Source: Candidatus Nitrosymbiomonas proteolyticus
Lineage (GTDB): Bacteria > Armatimonadota > Fimbriimonadia > Fimbriimonadales > Fimbriimonadaceae
DNA length: 64,000 bases
Assembly (NCBI GenBank): GCA_017347465.1
Contig: AP021858.1
Coordinates: 930,001-994,000 of the forward strand
Direction: 5' to 3'
Below, piece by piece: positions 1-8,787 of this stretch. The first letter of the stretch is position 1. Each line of letters starts with the position of its first letter. Position numbers and translations under genes: made by a program. Under the pieces are notes generated by a model. The model was not told where the DNA came from. It ran no database searches and was given only the letters and a program-made list of their open reading frames with translations.

Positions 1-1311
1 GAGTTCGATCAAGAACCGTTCGCCGTCCTTCCGCAAGACTTCGATCTCCGTGCGGACGCGCTCAAAATCGGGTTGGGACTCGAACAGCGCCTCTACGTCC
101 AATGGATGCCCCGAGCGCTCTTCGGCAGGAACGACCAGGTGCAGCAACTTCCTGCCCAGCGTCTCCTCTCGCGTGTAACCGAAGATCTCGTGCGCCGCCG
201 AGTTCCAGCCGATGATCTGGCCGTTCTCGTCGAGGGTGATGACGGCGTCGAGCGCGCTGTCGATGATGTTCCGCGTCCGCTCTTCGCTGGCCCTGAGGGC
301 CCGCTCCATTCGGAGCCGGTCCGAGACGTCTCGGGCGTTCAGAATGAGCACCATCTCGCCCAGTTCGTTGCGATGCAGCGAGGGCATACATTCGAGGTAC
401 CTGTAAAGACCGTCCTGGTGGAGGAAAGCGAGCCGGGTCGGCGGAAGGTTGGTCGCGTCGATCCGAGCGTTCTGAAAGAGCGTTTCGATGTCCGCGTCAG
501 CCGACTTTCGAAGGTACTCGTGGACGTTCTTTCCTTCCAGGTCGGAGGGCTCCCAATCGAGCACGCTCTTCACGGAGGGGCTGGCGTAGGTGATTTTGCC
601 GTCCAGTTCGAGGGTCAGAATCACGTCGCGCCCGTGCTCGATCAGGCACCGGAACTTGGACTCGCTGTTTCGGAGCCTCTCTTCCCATTTCTTTCGGTCG
701 GTGATGTCTACGTTGGCGCAGAGAGCGGCGACCACATTGCCGTTGGGGTCTCGCAGCGGGAAGATGCTGCTCAGCACCCACGACCGGTTCTGCCGACTCG
801 ACTTGAGCTCGACCTCGAAAGGATCGGACTTGCGGCCCGCAAACACTCTTGCAAGGCGTGCGCGGACCGACTTGGAGACCCCTTCCGGCCAAAGGAGATC
901 GAACATGGATTGCTCGAACACTTCGCTCGCGGGGTATCCCCAGAGCTTTTCGGACTCGCGATTCCATTCGTAGATCGTGCCTTTGGCGTCCGTGGTGAAG
1001 CAGGCGATCGGGAGGCCGCTGAAAAGCTCCTCGAAGCGCCTGGCGGCTTGCCAGTAGATTTCAGATCGTCGTTCGAGTTCGGCCACACGCTCCGACGTGG
1101 TCTGTGGATGCCCGATGATCTCGTCGCAATCTATGAGTTCAAGTGATCGCGGGGCCTTGCTCCTCAGGTGTCGCAGCATCATGAAAGCGCACGCGAGGAC
1201 CGCCAGCGCTGCTGGGGGGAGCCAATGTTGGGTGAGGGCAGCGGACGCCGCGCCCAAGATCAGCAAGATCAAGAGGACCGATCCCCGAACCCAATCGACG
1301 CGATGTGCCAT
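1..1311 (-). CDS. multi-PAS sensor protein, probable histidine kinase (3' part outside window)
   Basis: This is an open reading frame of 437 codons running off the left edge of the window, so only the N-terminal part is visible. It starts at ATG 1309-1311. The first ~45 residues form two hydrophobic segments (LLILLILGAASAAL and LAVLACAFMML) that could be a membrane hairpin. Three PAS domains follow: the first near residues 90-205 (FTTDAKGTIYEWN, then NVDITDRKKWEERL), the second near 215-330 (ending ARDVSDRLRMERAL) and the third from about 345 (DAVITLDENGQIIGWNSAA, IFGYTREETLG). PAS arrays of this kind normally precede a histidine kinase or diguanylate cyclase output domain, which would lie left of the window. 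The family is clear; the output domain and the signal are unknown. Confidence 0.85.
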   Translation of the reverse strand, partial: MAHRVDWVRGSVLLILLILGAASAALTQHWLPPAALAVLACAFMMLRHLRSKAPRSLELIDCDEIIGHPQTTSERVAELERRSEIYWQAARRFEELFSGLPIACFTTDAKGTIYEWNRESEKLWGYPASEVFEQSMFDLLWPEGVSKSVRARLARVFAGRKSDPFEVELKSSRQNRSWVLSSIFPLRDPNGNVVAALCANVDITDRKKWEERLRNSESKFRCLIEHGRDVILTLELDGKITYASPSVKSVLDWEPSDLEGKNVHEYLRKSADADIETLFQNARIDATNLPPTRLAFLHQDGLYRYLECMPSLHRNELGEMVLILNARDVSDRLRMERALRASEERTRNIIDSALDAVITLDENGQIIGWNSAAHEIFGYTREETLGRKLLHLVVPAEERSGHPLDVEALFESQPDFERVRTEIEVLRKDGERFLIEL

Positions 1312-1448
1312 AGATGTGCGACCTGACGCGCAGCCTCAAAAGCCCTGTCCGCCAAGACTTCAAGTCATATATCGGCATTTGAGGGAACGAAACATAGGCG
1401 TAGCGAGGGCGTTGCGCGAGTTGCCGCGAACTTGCGCGCCCAAAAACG

Positions 1449-2354
1449 TCAGATTGAAGAAGCCAGTCCAGCGAGGCGCAACCGCGCCGACCTTGCCGCC
1501 TCCAACTCCTCCCGAAGCGAAATGGCAGCGTCGAGGTCGATGAACTCGAACTCGACCTCGGAACCTGGGGCCGACTGCCCGATCCGATCGAGGTCCGCCC
1601 CACAAACGACGGCGACTCGGGGGTATCCGCCGAGGGTAGGGCCGTCGGGACCGATCACCAGAAGCTCGCCGGAGGCCGTCAGTTGGACGCACCCCTCGCA
1701 CACAGGGGTGCTCGATCGCTCAGCGAACCCCGGCACTGCCGGCCCGCGAAGTCGGATGCCGCGCCGGTCCGAGTCCGACCGTACGGAAAAGCTACCCTGG
1801 CGGAGGGCTTCAATCTGAAGGGGCAGGGCCTCGGGAGTGGGAAGACATCGGATGGGACCGGGCGCAAGGCTTTCGCTCGGCCCATCGAGGGAGATCGTGC
1901 GAGCCCTAGATTCGGGGGTCTCGACTTTGGGGCCCAGCGTTTGGCCCCGGGCGACCTGCAACCCGCTTACGCTGCCGAGGACTCTTCTCCCGATCCACCC
2001 GCCGGGGGTCGCGAGATAAAGGGCGTTCCCGTGCCGAAACGGGCCGACCTCGAACAGATCGCCGGGCTCCAGCGTGGCTGATCCCCCGTTCTCGAAATCG
2101 CGGCCGGCGGCGCTGACCCTGGCGATGCAACCCGCCCATGCGACGCGGACCCTTGATTGAGCCCGGAACCGACCCCCCAAGCCGAGCATTTCGAGCGCAG
2201 TGGCCGAGGGATCGTTGCCGCAAAGCGCGTTGGCCAAGCCCATCGAATGGCGGTCGGAGGCGCCTCCTCTCGGAACGCCGTAATGTCGCCAGCCGTACCG
2301 CCCCCTATCCTGCAGCGTCGACGCCCCACCGATGGCGAGGACTTCCAAGCTCAT
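1449..2354 (-). CDS. pxpC: 5-oxoprolinase subunit C (KipA/biotin-dependent carboxyltransferase family)
   Basis: A 301-residue protein of the AHS2/KipA family. Together with PxpA and PxpB it forms the ATP-dependent 5-oxoprolinase that opens pyroglutamate to glutamate. Visible hallmarks are the N-terminal GGASTLQDRGRYGWRHYGVP, a run typical of the family, and later GPDGPTLGGYPRVAVV. The start is ATG 2352-2354, whose ATGA overlaps the stop of pxpA, so the genes are translationally coupled. A reading frame extends 29 codons further upstream but that part overlaps pxpA and is not family-like. It is the last gene of the pxpB-pxpA-pxpC operon. The C-terminus (about residue 270 on) is Arg/Ala/Leu-rich. 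Confidence 0.9.
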   Translation of the reverse strand: MSLEVLAIGGASTLQDRGRYGWRHYGVPRGGASDRHSMGLANALCGNDPSATALEMLGLGGRFRAQSRVRVAWAGCIARVSAAGRDFENGGSATLEPGDLFEVGPFRHGNALYLATPGGWIGRRVLGSVSGLQVARGQTLGPKVETPESRARTISLDGPSESLAPGPIRCLPTPEALPLQIEALRQGSFSVRSDSDRRGIRLRGPAVPGFAERSSTPVCEGCVQLTASGELLVIGPDGPTLGGYPRVAVVCGADLDRIGQSAPGSEVEFEFIDLDAAISLREELEAARSARLRLAGLASSI

Positions 2355-3019
2355 GCGCCGATCCTGTATCCGGCTGAAAGAAGCGCTTCCGTCGCGGCCC
2401 GGATGTTCTCGACACAGAGCGGATGGTCTCCATGAAAGCACAGAGAATCCACGTTGGGCGCAAGCAGCAAGGCCTGCCGAGCGACCTCCTTGGGGTCCAC
2501 GAGCAACGCCCCCGGCTTCCCTCGCGGAATCAGTCGTCCATCGGGCAAGAGCCCCCTGTCCGCAAACCCCTCGGCGAAAAATACGTGGGCTGCGCGCTCG
2601 TGGGCGGTCCCCTTCAGGCCCATAAGCGGCAAGGCGAATTCGGCGAGGAGGTCGAGGAGGATCCCGTGCGCGGCGTGGCCCTCGAGAGTGGATTCGTTAT
2701 AGAAAGCGCCGTGGGGCTTCACGTAAGCGGGCGGGACGAAGTAGTAGAACCGCTCCGCTTGGCGAAGAACGGACTCCTTATAGGCCCCCAACTGGTCAGG
2801 CGGCATCGGAGCGCGGCCCATGCTCGCGCGATCGGGGTAGCCCGGGTGCATCCCGATCCGAACGCCGTTCTTAAGGCACAGCCCGACGGTTTCCTCTACC
2901 AGTTCCCAACTCCCCGCATGGACCCCGCAGCAAACGTTCGCCGAGCTAGCATTGATCAGCAGCTCGCCGTCGTACGGCATCCCCTCGCCGATATCGACGT
3001 TAAGGTCGACGGCCTTCAT
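2351..3019 (-). CDS. pxpA: 5-oxoprolinase subunit A (LamB/YcsF family)
   Basis: A 222-residue LamB/YcsF protein, the third component of the prokaryotic 5-oxoprolinase complex (pyroglutamate salvage in the cytoplasm). Diagnostic motifs are VDLNVDIGEG at the N-terminus, SANVCCGVHAGS near residue 27, and VKPHGAFYN and FHGDHPLCVENI later in the chain. It is somewhat shorter than the ~245-255 residues common in the family; the N-terminal metal-site region and the C-terminal FHGD segment are both present, so the shortness is internal. It overlaps pxpB upstream and pxpC downstream by 4 bases (ATGA) each, which marks one translationally coupled operon. Confidence 0.93.
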   Translation of the reverse strand: MKAVDLNVDIGEGMPYDGELLINASSANVCCGVHAGSWELVEETVGLCLKNGVRIGMHPGYPDRASMGRAPMPPDQLGAYKESVLRQAERFYYFVPPAYVKPHGAFYNESTLEGHAAHGILLDLLAEFALPLMGLKGTAHERAAHVFFAEGFADRGLLPDGRLIPRGKPGALLVDPKEVARQALLLAPNVDSLCFHGDHPLCVENIRAATEALLSAGYRIGA

Positions 3020-3651
3020 GCTCCGGCGATCTCCTCGAAGCGGCCGAGAGGAATCGGCACGAACACGACCGAGTCACCCGGAGCGATCAGAAAGGAGGGT
3101 TCTTCCAGGTTGACGATTTCGAAAGGCGTTCGCCCGATCAGCCTCCACCCACCAGGTAACTCGTCGGGATAGATGCCGGTCTGCCGCCCCGCAATTCCCA
3201 CCGAACCCTTGGGGACCCGGACTCGAGGCGAGCTCAGGCGCGGCACCCCGGCGAGGGAGGGATCGACGTACCCTAGGTACGGGAATCCTGGCGCGAATCC
3301 CACCGCAAAGCACCGGTACTCGGCGTTCGAGTGGCGGCTGATGAACTCTTCGCTGGATAGGCCGAGGATGCCGCAGACTTCTGCCAGGTCCTCGCCAAGT
3401 TCATAGCACACGGGCACCTCGACGCGCTTCGGCTCGGAGCGGCTCACCGGAAGGGGTGCGCGAAGGAGGGCTTCCAGAGAAGGCTCCTCAAACCGTTCGG
3501 GATCGACAATCAGCCCCACCGACTCATAGCAGGGCACAACTTCTTCGACTCCGGGGATCGCACCGGCCTCAATCGCGTCCCGAAGTCGTACGGCTTGTTC
3601 GCCGCAGTCTTCGATTACGATCAACCGTTCCCCAATGCGCTCGGTCCTCAT
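3016..3651 (-). CDS. pxpB: 5-oxoprolinase subunit B (KipI/AHS1 family)
   Basis: A 211-residue KipI-family (AHS1) protein. It binds PxpC and forms the ATP-dependent 5-oxoprolinase with it and PxpA. The family core is visible in the C-terminal half: CFAVGFAPGFPYLGYV, then RLSSPRVRVPKGSVGIAGRQTG and GGWRLIGRTP, followed by FLIAPGDSVVFVPI. First gene of the pxpB-pxpA-pxpC operon, transcribed divergently from the aldo/keto reductase at 3714. Order and overlaps match the usual pxp cluster. In Bacillus the same proteins also act as sporulation kinase inhibitors (KipI), but the presence of pxpA next door favours the metabolic role. Confidence 0.93.
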   Translation of the reverse strand: MRTERIGERLIVIEDCGEQAVRLRDAIEAGAIPGVEEVVPCYESVGLIVDPERFEEPSLEALLRAPLPVSRSEPKRVEVPVCYELGEDLAEVCGILGLSSEEFISRHSNAEYRCFAVGFAPGFPYLGYVDPSLAGVPRLSSPRVRVPKGSVGIAGRQTGIYPDELPGGWRLIGRTPFEIVNLEEPSFLIAPGDSVVFVPIPLGRFEEIAGA

Positions 3652-3713
3652 TTGTTCCAGGGGAAAGGCTACCCGTGAGCCCCGAGGCCCTGCCGATTGT
3701 GTCAGGATGAAAC

Positions 3714-4640
3714 ATGGACCTTTCGCGAAGGTCGTTTTGCGTCGCTGCCGGCGCGGCGACTGCGGGCTTGATGAGGGGGCGGATTTTGCCCAACGGCACG
3801 GCGCAACCCGAGATCGCCAAGAGGAAACTCGGCAAGACCGGTTGGAACGCCACCATTTACGCGCTGGGCTCGGCCGAGATTCCCCCGGACGCCGAGGCGA
3901 GTCGGGCGATCAGCCGACTCGTCGACGCAGGCGTCAACTACCTGGACACCGCACCCAGCTATCAGAGCGCGCGTAGTGAAAAGGTGATCGGCGCGGTCAT
4001 CCGAAACCGAAGAGAGAAGGTGTTCCTCGCGACGAAAACCCTCGCCCGCGACGCCGAGGGCGCTTACCGAGAGGTCCTGGCGAGCCTCGAACGTCTGCAG
4101 ACCGACCGGATCGACCTTTTGCAGGTTCACGCGGTCAACGATTCGGGGACGCTCGATCAGGTCTTGCGGAAGGGCGGGGCGGTCGAGGGCCTCGAACGAG
4201 CGCGGCGGGAAGGCAAGATTCGGTTCGTCGGGATTACGGGGCACACGCGGCCTGAGGTGATTGCGAGCGCTCTGAACCGGTACCCCTTCGATTCCATCCT
4301 CATCCCCGTGAGCCCGCTCGACGTACACCTTGGGGACTTTGCGGAAGGGGTGATCCCTCAAGCCGAGAAACTGGGGATCGCCCTAGTGGGGATGAAGGCC
4401 CTGAAAGGGATCGAGCGAGCCACCGGTGGGCGGTTCGAACCCGGGCGCTTCCTCCGCTATGCGCTCTCCCTGCGGCTTTCCACCCTAACCATCGGCTTGC
4501 GTCGCGAGTCTGAAGTCGACGAGAACCTTCGCATCGTGCAGAACTTCCAGCCGATGGAGAAGGACGAGCGCCTCGCCTTCGAGAAGGAAATGAGGCAACA
4601 CGCCAACGACTCGACTCTTTGGTGGAAGAAGACAGGATAG
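3714..4640 (+). CDS. Tat-exported aldo/keto reductase
   Basis: A 308-residue NADPH-type aldo/keto reductase. The first ~30 residues form a twin-arginine signal ([18 protein letters not shown]), so the enzyme is probably exported folded with its cofactor. The catalytic barrel starts near residue 37 with the AKR opening [20 protein letters not shown]. The DxxxxY motif follows in [19 protein letters not shown] (active-site Asp and Tyr), then the Lys strand KVFLATKT and the His strand [10 protein letters not shown], giving a complete Asp/Tyr/Lys/His tetrad. The C-terminus has the usual [11 protein letters not shown] cofactor-binding segment. The start ATG lies 62 bases from the divergent pxpB. 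The substrate cannot be told from sequence. Confidence 0.88.
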   Translation: MDLSRRSFCVAAGAATAGLMRGRILPNGTAQPEIAKRKLGKTGWNATIYALGSAEIPPDAEASRAISRLVDAGVNYLDTAPSYQSARSEKVIGAVIRNRREKVFLATKTLARDAEGAYREVLASLERLQTDRIDLLQVHAVNDSGTLDQVLRKGGAVEGLERARREGKIRFVGITGHTRPEVIASALNRYPFDSILIPVSPLDVHLGDFAEGVIPQAEKLGIALVGMKALKGIERATGGRFEPGRFLRYALSLRLSTLTIGLRRESEVDENLRIVQNFQPMEKDERLAFEKEMRQHANDSTLWWKKTG

Positions 4641-4642
4641 CT

Positions 4643-5119
4643 ATGGAAGCGGCAAACGACCTCCTGCAACGACCCAACGAAGGCTCCCGGACGCTGGAGT
4701 TGCCCGTCACCTTGGAGCCTGGAGCGGTGCCTCCGGCTTATCAGACTTCGGGCGCTGCCGGGATGGACCTTCACTCGAACGAGGGCGTTGTGCTCGAACC
4801 CCTCCAGAGGAAGCTCGTCCGAACGGGGGTCCGCATCGCCGTTCCTCCGGGATTCGAAGCCCAGGTCCGACCCCGATCGGGGCTCGCCCTCCGGCTTGGG
4901 CTCTCGATGGTGAACTCGCCCGGCACGATCGACTCGGATTACCGTGGCGAAATCGCGATCATTCTGATCAATTTGGGATCGGAAGTCGTCAAACTCGAAC
5001 ACGGCGAGCGCATCGCCCAATTGGTGGTTTGCCCGGTGGCTCGGGCAGAAGTGAGGATCGTGGCCGAATTGAGCGAAACCGATCGAGGAGAAGGCGGCTT
5101 TGGGAGCACCGGAAGATAA
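4643..5119 (+). CDS. dut: dUTP diphosphatase
   Basis: A 158-residue trimeric-type dUTPase that hydrolyses dUTP to dUMP, keeping uracil out of DNA and supplying dTMP synthesis. All five family motifs are present in order: [18 protein letters not shown], the catalytic stretch [25 protein letters not shown], and the C-terminal glycine-rich arm [11 protein letters not shown]. The start is ATG 4643, two bases after the stop of the upstream reductase. An alternative TTG at 4619 would overlap that gene and is less likely. The 3' end overlaps the next gene by 20 bases, so the two are probably co-translated. Confidence 0.95.
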   Translation: MEAANDLLQRPNEGSRTLELPVTLEPGAVPPAYQTSGAAGMDLHSNEGVVLEPLQRKLVRTGVRIAVPPGFEAQVRPRSGLALRLGLSMVNSPGTIDSDYRGEIAIILINLGSEVVKLEHGERIAQLVVCPVARAEVRIVAELSETDRGEGGFGSTGR

Positions 5120-6176
5120 CCCGACCCCCAGGGTCTGCGATCGCTGTTTTGCCTCATTGGCGCCGGACGCCGAGTTCTGTGTCGAATGCGGCGCGCCTGT
5201 ACCCGACGCGGCATCGGCGGAAGGTAGCGACGGCACGATCTACCCCCAGCTCGCCCGCGCGAACCTCTTTCGAATGCGCGGCGACTATCGCCAAGCGGAG
5301 GAGATTTGTCTGGCGATTTTGCGGCGGTATCCCAACAACGCCACAGCAAACGCGCTCTTAGGGGACATCAGCCAGGAGAGGGGCGACCTCGAACAGGCTG
5401 CGGAGTGGTATGACCTCGCCCTCGATTTGACCCCTGACTCGGTGCCGATCCGGCAGAAGCTCACCGTGGTCAAGGAGCGGATGGCCGAACGCGATACCGC
5501 CAACACGGCCAAACAACTCGGCCTCCCTACAACCCGGCCCAAGATCGGCTTGTACGTTTTTGGCGTGCTCGCGTTTCTGTTGGGAACCGGCGCGGCGGCG
5601 TTCTATTTGGGCCGCAACTGGCCCGTTCCCGAGTCGATCAACGTCGTCGAACAGCCGTTGGAGCTGGGCGCGACGCGCCGTTCCTCGACTGAGCCAGAAG
5701 CTCCGCCCCAGGCGCAGCCTTCAACGAGGGCCGCTGCGCCGCTCGCGAATACGGACACGGACCGCGCGCTCATCGAAGCCGTCGCCCAGCGGAACCCGAG
5801 TGGCAGCGCCGTGCTGGACATCGACTACTTCCCTAGGGGCCAGTTTGCGTTCGTGACCTATTCCGCCGGGGATGAAGACGACCCGCGAGTTCTTGGAGCC
5901 AGCATTGCCAGTTCCGTTCTCGAACAGATGCCTGAATGTCAGTCCGTCGTCCTGCGGGCAATCCGGCATTCGCAGGTGGTCTTCATCGCCGACGTCACGC
6001 GGGAATCGGTCGCTTTGACGGCTCAAACGGATTGGCAGGCGAATTACTCCAAGGTGCCCGGCGCGTTCGCCGACGCCGTGCTGAGTAGGGAGTGGACGCC
6101 GAACGCGCCTGCGCTCTCTCCCACCGATTCAGAGACTCGGCCCGCCGACCGGGGCGGCGAACAGCCCGGCGACTGA
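5100..6176 (+). CDS. zinc-ribbon, TPR and single-pass membrane protein
   Basis: A 358-residue protein of unknown role. The start is probably TTG 5100-5102: it is preceded by a strong GGAGAAGG ribosome site at 5087-5094, and there is no ATG before codon 58. Residues 13-34 form a zinc ribbon ([19 protein letters not shown]). Residues ~50-125 contain two to three tetratricopeptide-like repeats ([39 protein letters not shown]). A transmembrane helix lies near 150-170 ([20 protein letters not shown]), followed by a Pro/Ala-rich linker and a C-terminal globular domain of ~140 residues that I do not recognise. The layout suggests a cytoplasmic Zn/TPR module with an extracytoplasmic domain. It overlaps dut by 20 bases. 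Confidence 0.75.
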   Translation: MGAPEDNPTPRVCDRCFASLAPDAEFCVECGAPVPDAASAEGSDGTIYPQLARANLFRMRGDYRQAEEICLAILRRYPNNATANALLGDISQERGDLEQAAEWYDLALDLTPDSVPIRQKLTVVKERMAERDTANTAKQLGLPTTRPKIGLYVFGVLAFLLGTGAAAFYLGRNWPVPESINVVEQPLELGATRRSSTEPEAPPQAQPSTRAAAPLANTDTDRALIEAVAQRNPSGSAVLDIDYFPRGQFAFVTYSAGDEDDPRVLGASIASSVLEQMPECQSVVLRAIRHSQVVFIADVTRESVALTAQTDWQANYSKVPGAFADAVLSREWTPNAPALSPTDSETRPADRGGEQPGD

Positions 6177-6218
6177 GTCTCGTTGCCAACTCTCCGAACG
6201 GTAGCGCACAATGGGCTC

Positions 6219-6965
6219 ATGAAGCTCTCGGTCCAGCTTTTCACCCTACGCTCGAGCTGCGCGGATGACCTGGAAGGGACGCTCGAAGCCATCCGGGCGA
6301 TGGGGCTAAGGTACGTCGAATTCGCTGGGCTTCACGACCACTCCCCTCTGCACGTCCGCTCATTTCTCGAAAGGCTGGGGCTGGAGCCCTCGGGATGCCA
6401 CGTCTCCCTCGAACGGCTTCGGGAAGGGCTCGACGAAGTGATCGCAGAGAGCAAACTGCTCCACAACCGCCACGTGGTTCTTCCTTGGGTCCCGGCGGAC
6501 TTCTTCGGGAGCGGTTGGGCCTCCTGCGCCCCGGAACTGGAATCGATCGGCGAAAGGCTTGCCTCGGAAGGGCTGGTTTTCTGCTACCACAACCACGCTT
6601 TCGAGATGGAGTTCGAAGGCGCGAAGCCGGGACTCGATGTTCTTTTCGAGTCGACGAGCCCCGAGTCTCTTCAAGCGCAAATCGACTGCTATTGGGTCCA
6701 GTGGGGAGGACAGGACCCCGCAACCTACATCCGCGACCTTGCCGGGAGGATTCCGACCGTTCATCTGAAGGACGGTTTGATGGGGAGCGAACCGCAGGAC
6801 GCCATCGCCGGGCAAGGCGCTCTCGATTGGAATTCGATTCTGGCCGCGTGCGCAGAGGCTCGCGTCGAGTTCGGAGTGGTTGAAATGGACCACCCGCCCG
6901 GCGACCCGCTCGATGCCGTCCGTCGATGCGTGGAGTTCTTCCGCTCCCGAGGCGTTGCGGAGTAA
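6219..6965 (+). CDS. sugar phosphate isomerase/epimerase (AP endonuclease 2-like TIM barrel)
   Basis: A 248-residue TIM-barrel protein of the xylose-isomerase-like/AP-endonuclease-family-2 superfamily. It has the expected divalent-metal residues: YVEFAGLHDHS early, VFCYHNHAFEME mid-chain, AQIDCYWVQWGG, then PTVHLKDG and a closing FGVVEMDHP. Members typically isomerise or epimerise sugars, inositols or their phosphates in the cytoplasm; the substrate is not predictable here. The ATG at 6219 begins the family-like MKLSVQLFTLRS; an upstream TTG at 6183 is less likely. A weak -10-like CACAAT lies 7 bases before the ATG. Confidence 0.85.
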   Translation: MKLSVQLFTLRSSCADDLEGTLEAIRAMGLRYVEFAGLHDHSPLHVRSFLERLGLEPSGCHVSLERLREGLDEVIAESKLLHNRHVVLPWVPADFFGSGWASCAPELESIGERLASEGLVFCYHNHAFEMEFEGAKPGLDVLFESTSPESLQAQIDCYWVQWGGQDPATYIRDLAGRIPTVHLKDGLMGSEPQDAIAGQGALDWNSILAACAEARVEFGVVEMDHPPGDPLDAVRRCVEFFRSRGVAE

Positions 6966-7013
6966 TCGACGGATGCCCCAATCGGCGCGACGATTTTGCG
7001 GCTGGGCGCTCTC

Positions 7014-8300
7014 ATGACAAGGGGCGGAAAGCAAGGGTTGTCTTCGGCGCGCGCGATGTTCGCCTACCTCCGTTCCAAAGGGTTCTTCGCCCTGCTGACA
7101 GGCAACTTCCTGGGCCAGTTCCTTAGTTTCACGGCCCTCTTGGTCGTCGCGAAGACCCTCTCCAAGGCCGAGCTCGGCGACGCGCGGCTTCTGCAATCGT
7201 TCGGTTGGCTTGGAGGAGCGCTGGCGATGTTTGGCGCGAACACCGCCGTGCTCAAGTACTGCAGCGAGAACCGGGGCGCGGACGAGCGAGAAGGCATCTT
7301 CGCCTACGCTTTGCGGCGGCTTGCGCTAACGTCTCTGCTGACCCTCGGACTTATCTTCCTGTTGCGGGAGGTGGGGTGGCTCACGGCCTCGGCAGGAGTT
7401 CGGCAGTGGGTCTTGGCCTACGCCTTTTCGATCCCGCTGCTCGCCCTTGCCGATCTCACGCTTTATTATCTGCAATCCCAGAAGCGGGTGCATCGCGGCG
7501 CGCGGATGTTGGCCTGGGTGAGGGCGCAGTCCTTCGTCTTGATCGTCGCGCTCACGCTCGTTTTCGGCTTCCGCGGGTTCGTTTGGGGCGTCCTTGCGGG
7601 GTCCTTCCTTGCCCTGGTTCCTTTGGGCCGCGAGTTGGTATCTGGGTGGCGCGCTCGCCCCCTTCGGCTTCCCGGATTCGACCGGCTCACATGGGTGACC
7701 CTCTGGGCCAACGCCGCGAGCGTCGCCATGATGTATGCGGACCTGCTCATTCTCGACAGGTTCAACGCCGACCGGTCGGAGATCGGGCTGTATTCTCTCG
7801 GCGCGCTATTTGCGCTTGCCGCGGGGCAGGTGAGTTCGACCGCCATGACGATCGCGACGCCGTACTTCAGCGAACGCGCGGGCGACTTGGAGTGGCTCAG
7901 ACCCACGCTCTTTCGCCACCAACTTAAGCTGGCTCTCGGCAGCGTTGCCCTGGCCGCCCTTACCGTCGCCCTCGCGTGGGGACTGATCGAGGCCGTTTAC
8001 GGTCCCTCCTATCGCCCCACCCTTCTCTATACCGGCATCCTGCTCGGAAGGTTCATCGCGGTCAGTTCGGTGAGCCTCATCGGCGCGGCGCTCCTCTCGA
8101 ACGGCCTTCATAAGTTCAACGCCTGGGCGACGACCGCTGGGCTTGCGGCGGCGATCGCTCTCGGAGTGCTCGGGTTTTTGCAGGGAGGCTTCTGGGGCGT
8201 GGCGCTGGGGCAGGTGGGAGCTGGCGTTGTCTATGCGGGCGTCGTGTTGGCAGGGGGCAGGCTCTTGCTTTCGGGCCGCGGCTCTCTCCCGAAAGGATAG
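7014..8300 (+). CDS. polysaccharide flippase (MOP/MATE superfamily)
   Basis: A ~428-residue integral membrane protein with about 12 predicted helices. It resembles the Wzx/RfbX branch of the MOP superfamily, which flips lipid-linked sugars across the inner membrane. The N-terminus (FFALLTGNFLGQFLSFTALLVVAKTLSKAELG) has the amphipathic helix plus TM1 layout typical of O-antigen translocases, and the acidic/basic loops between helices fit. The start is uncertain: ATG 7014, ATG 7056 (MFAYLRSKG) or an upstream TTG. No glycosyltransferase sits beside it; a second flippase lies in the exopolysaccharide cluster at 57907. It ends 7 bases from a convergent gene. Confidence 0.8.
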   Translation: MTRGGKQGLSSARAMFAYLRSKGFFALLTGNFLGQFLSFTALLVVAKTLSKAELGDARLLQSFGWLGGALAMFGANTAVLKYCSENRGADEREGIFAYALRRLALTSLLTLGLIFLLREVGWLTASAGVRQWVLAYAFSIPLLALADLTLYYLQSQKRVHRGARMLAWVRAQSFVLIVALTLVFGFRGFVWGVLAGSFLALVPLGRELVSGWRARPLRLPGFDRLTWVTLWANAASVAMMYADLLILDRFNADRSEIGLYSLGALFALAAGQVSSTAMTIATPYFSERAGDLEWLRPTLFRHQLKLALGSVALAALTVALAWGLIEAVYGPSYRPTLLYTGILLGRFIAVSSVSLIGAALLSNGLHKFNAWATTAGLAAAIALGVLGFLQGGFWGVALGQVGAGVVYAGVVLAGGRLLLSGRGSLPKG

Positions 8301-8307
8301 ATCGCCC

Positions 8308-8787
8308 TCAGTCGCCGAATTCGAGGCTGGCAGCGCGTTGGGGGAGTTGGCTCAGCATCCTCGCGCAAGCGTTCCATCGCAGAATCGCCGAGTCGTTGCC
8401 GGGCGGCCGATACTCCTCCGCCTTTTCGTAGGACTCCATCGCGGAGAGCAGCCAGTTCGTCGCGAGCGTGGCTTTCGTCTCGTCTTGCAGCATGGCTCTG
8501 CCCCAGCGTTCGAGAACGATGCCGCCGTAGTACGCCCGATCGTAGTCGGTCATCAGCGAAGCGGCGAGTTCTCGTGCTTCGTCGAGGCTGGGGGCGCGCT
8601 TTTGGCCGAATTGGTCGGTCATCGCCAAGAGAAGCGCCTTCATCGCTCGCTCGTTTCCGGGTTCGGCGATTAGAACGTCGCGGCAGATGCTCACAGCCTG
8701 CTCAGGTTCATTGAGCAGCCGGTACCTTTCGGCGAGGTCGAGGGCGGCCTTGATCGAGTCGGTCGAAATCTTCTTGAGTTCCATCAT
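8308..8787 (-). CDS. small TPR-like helical protein linked to sdhB
   Basis: A 159-residue soluble, alpha-helical protein. Residues ~8-60 read like a tetratricopeptide pair (ALDLAERYRLLNEPEQAVSI, CRDVLIAEPGNERAMKALLL). A Tyr/Trp-rich middle (DYDRAYYGGIVLERWGRAML) and a helical tail (LSAMESYEKAEEYRPP) follow. It begins ATGATG inside the end of the iron-sulfur subunit gene (4-base overlap with the sdhB TGA), so it is translationally coupled to it. I recognise no named family. The coupling suggests an assembly or scaffolding role for a succinate dehydrogenase/fumarate reductase, but this is inference only. Confidence 0.75.
   Translation of the reverse strand: MMELKKISTDSIKAALDLAERYRLLNEPEQAVSICRDVLIAEPGNERAMKALLLAMTDQFGQKRAPSLDEARELAASLMTDYDRAYYGGIVLERWGRAMLQDETKATLATNWLLSAMESYEKAEEYRPPGNDSAILRWNACARMLSQLPQRAASLEFGD

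Noticed and set aside
73-1146. 357-codon open frame on the plus strand
   Set aside because: It is antisense to a clear three-PAS-domain protein; its translation has no recognisable domain and is an artefact of high GC.
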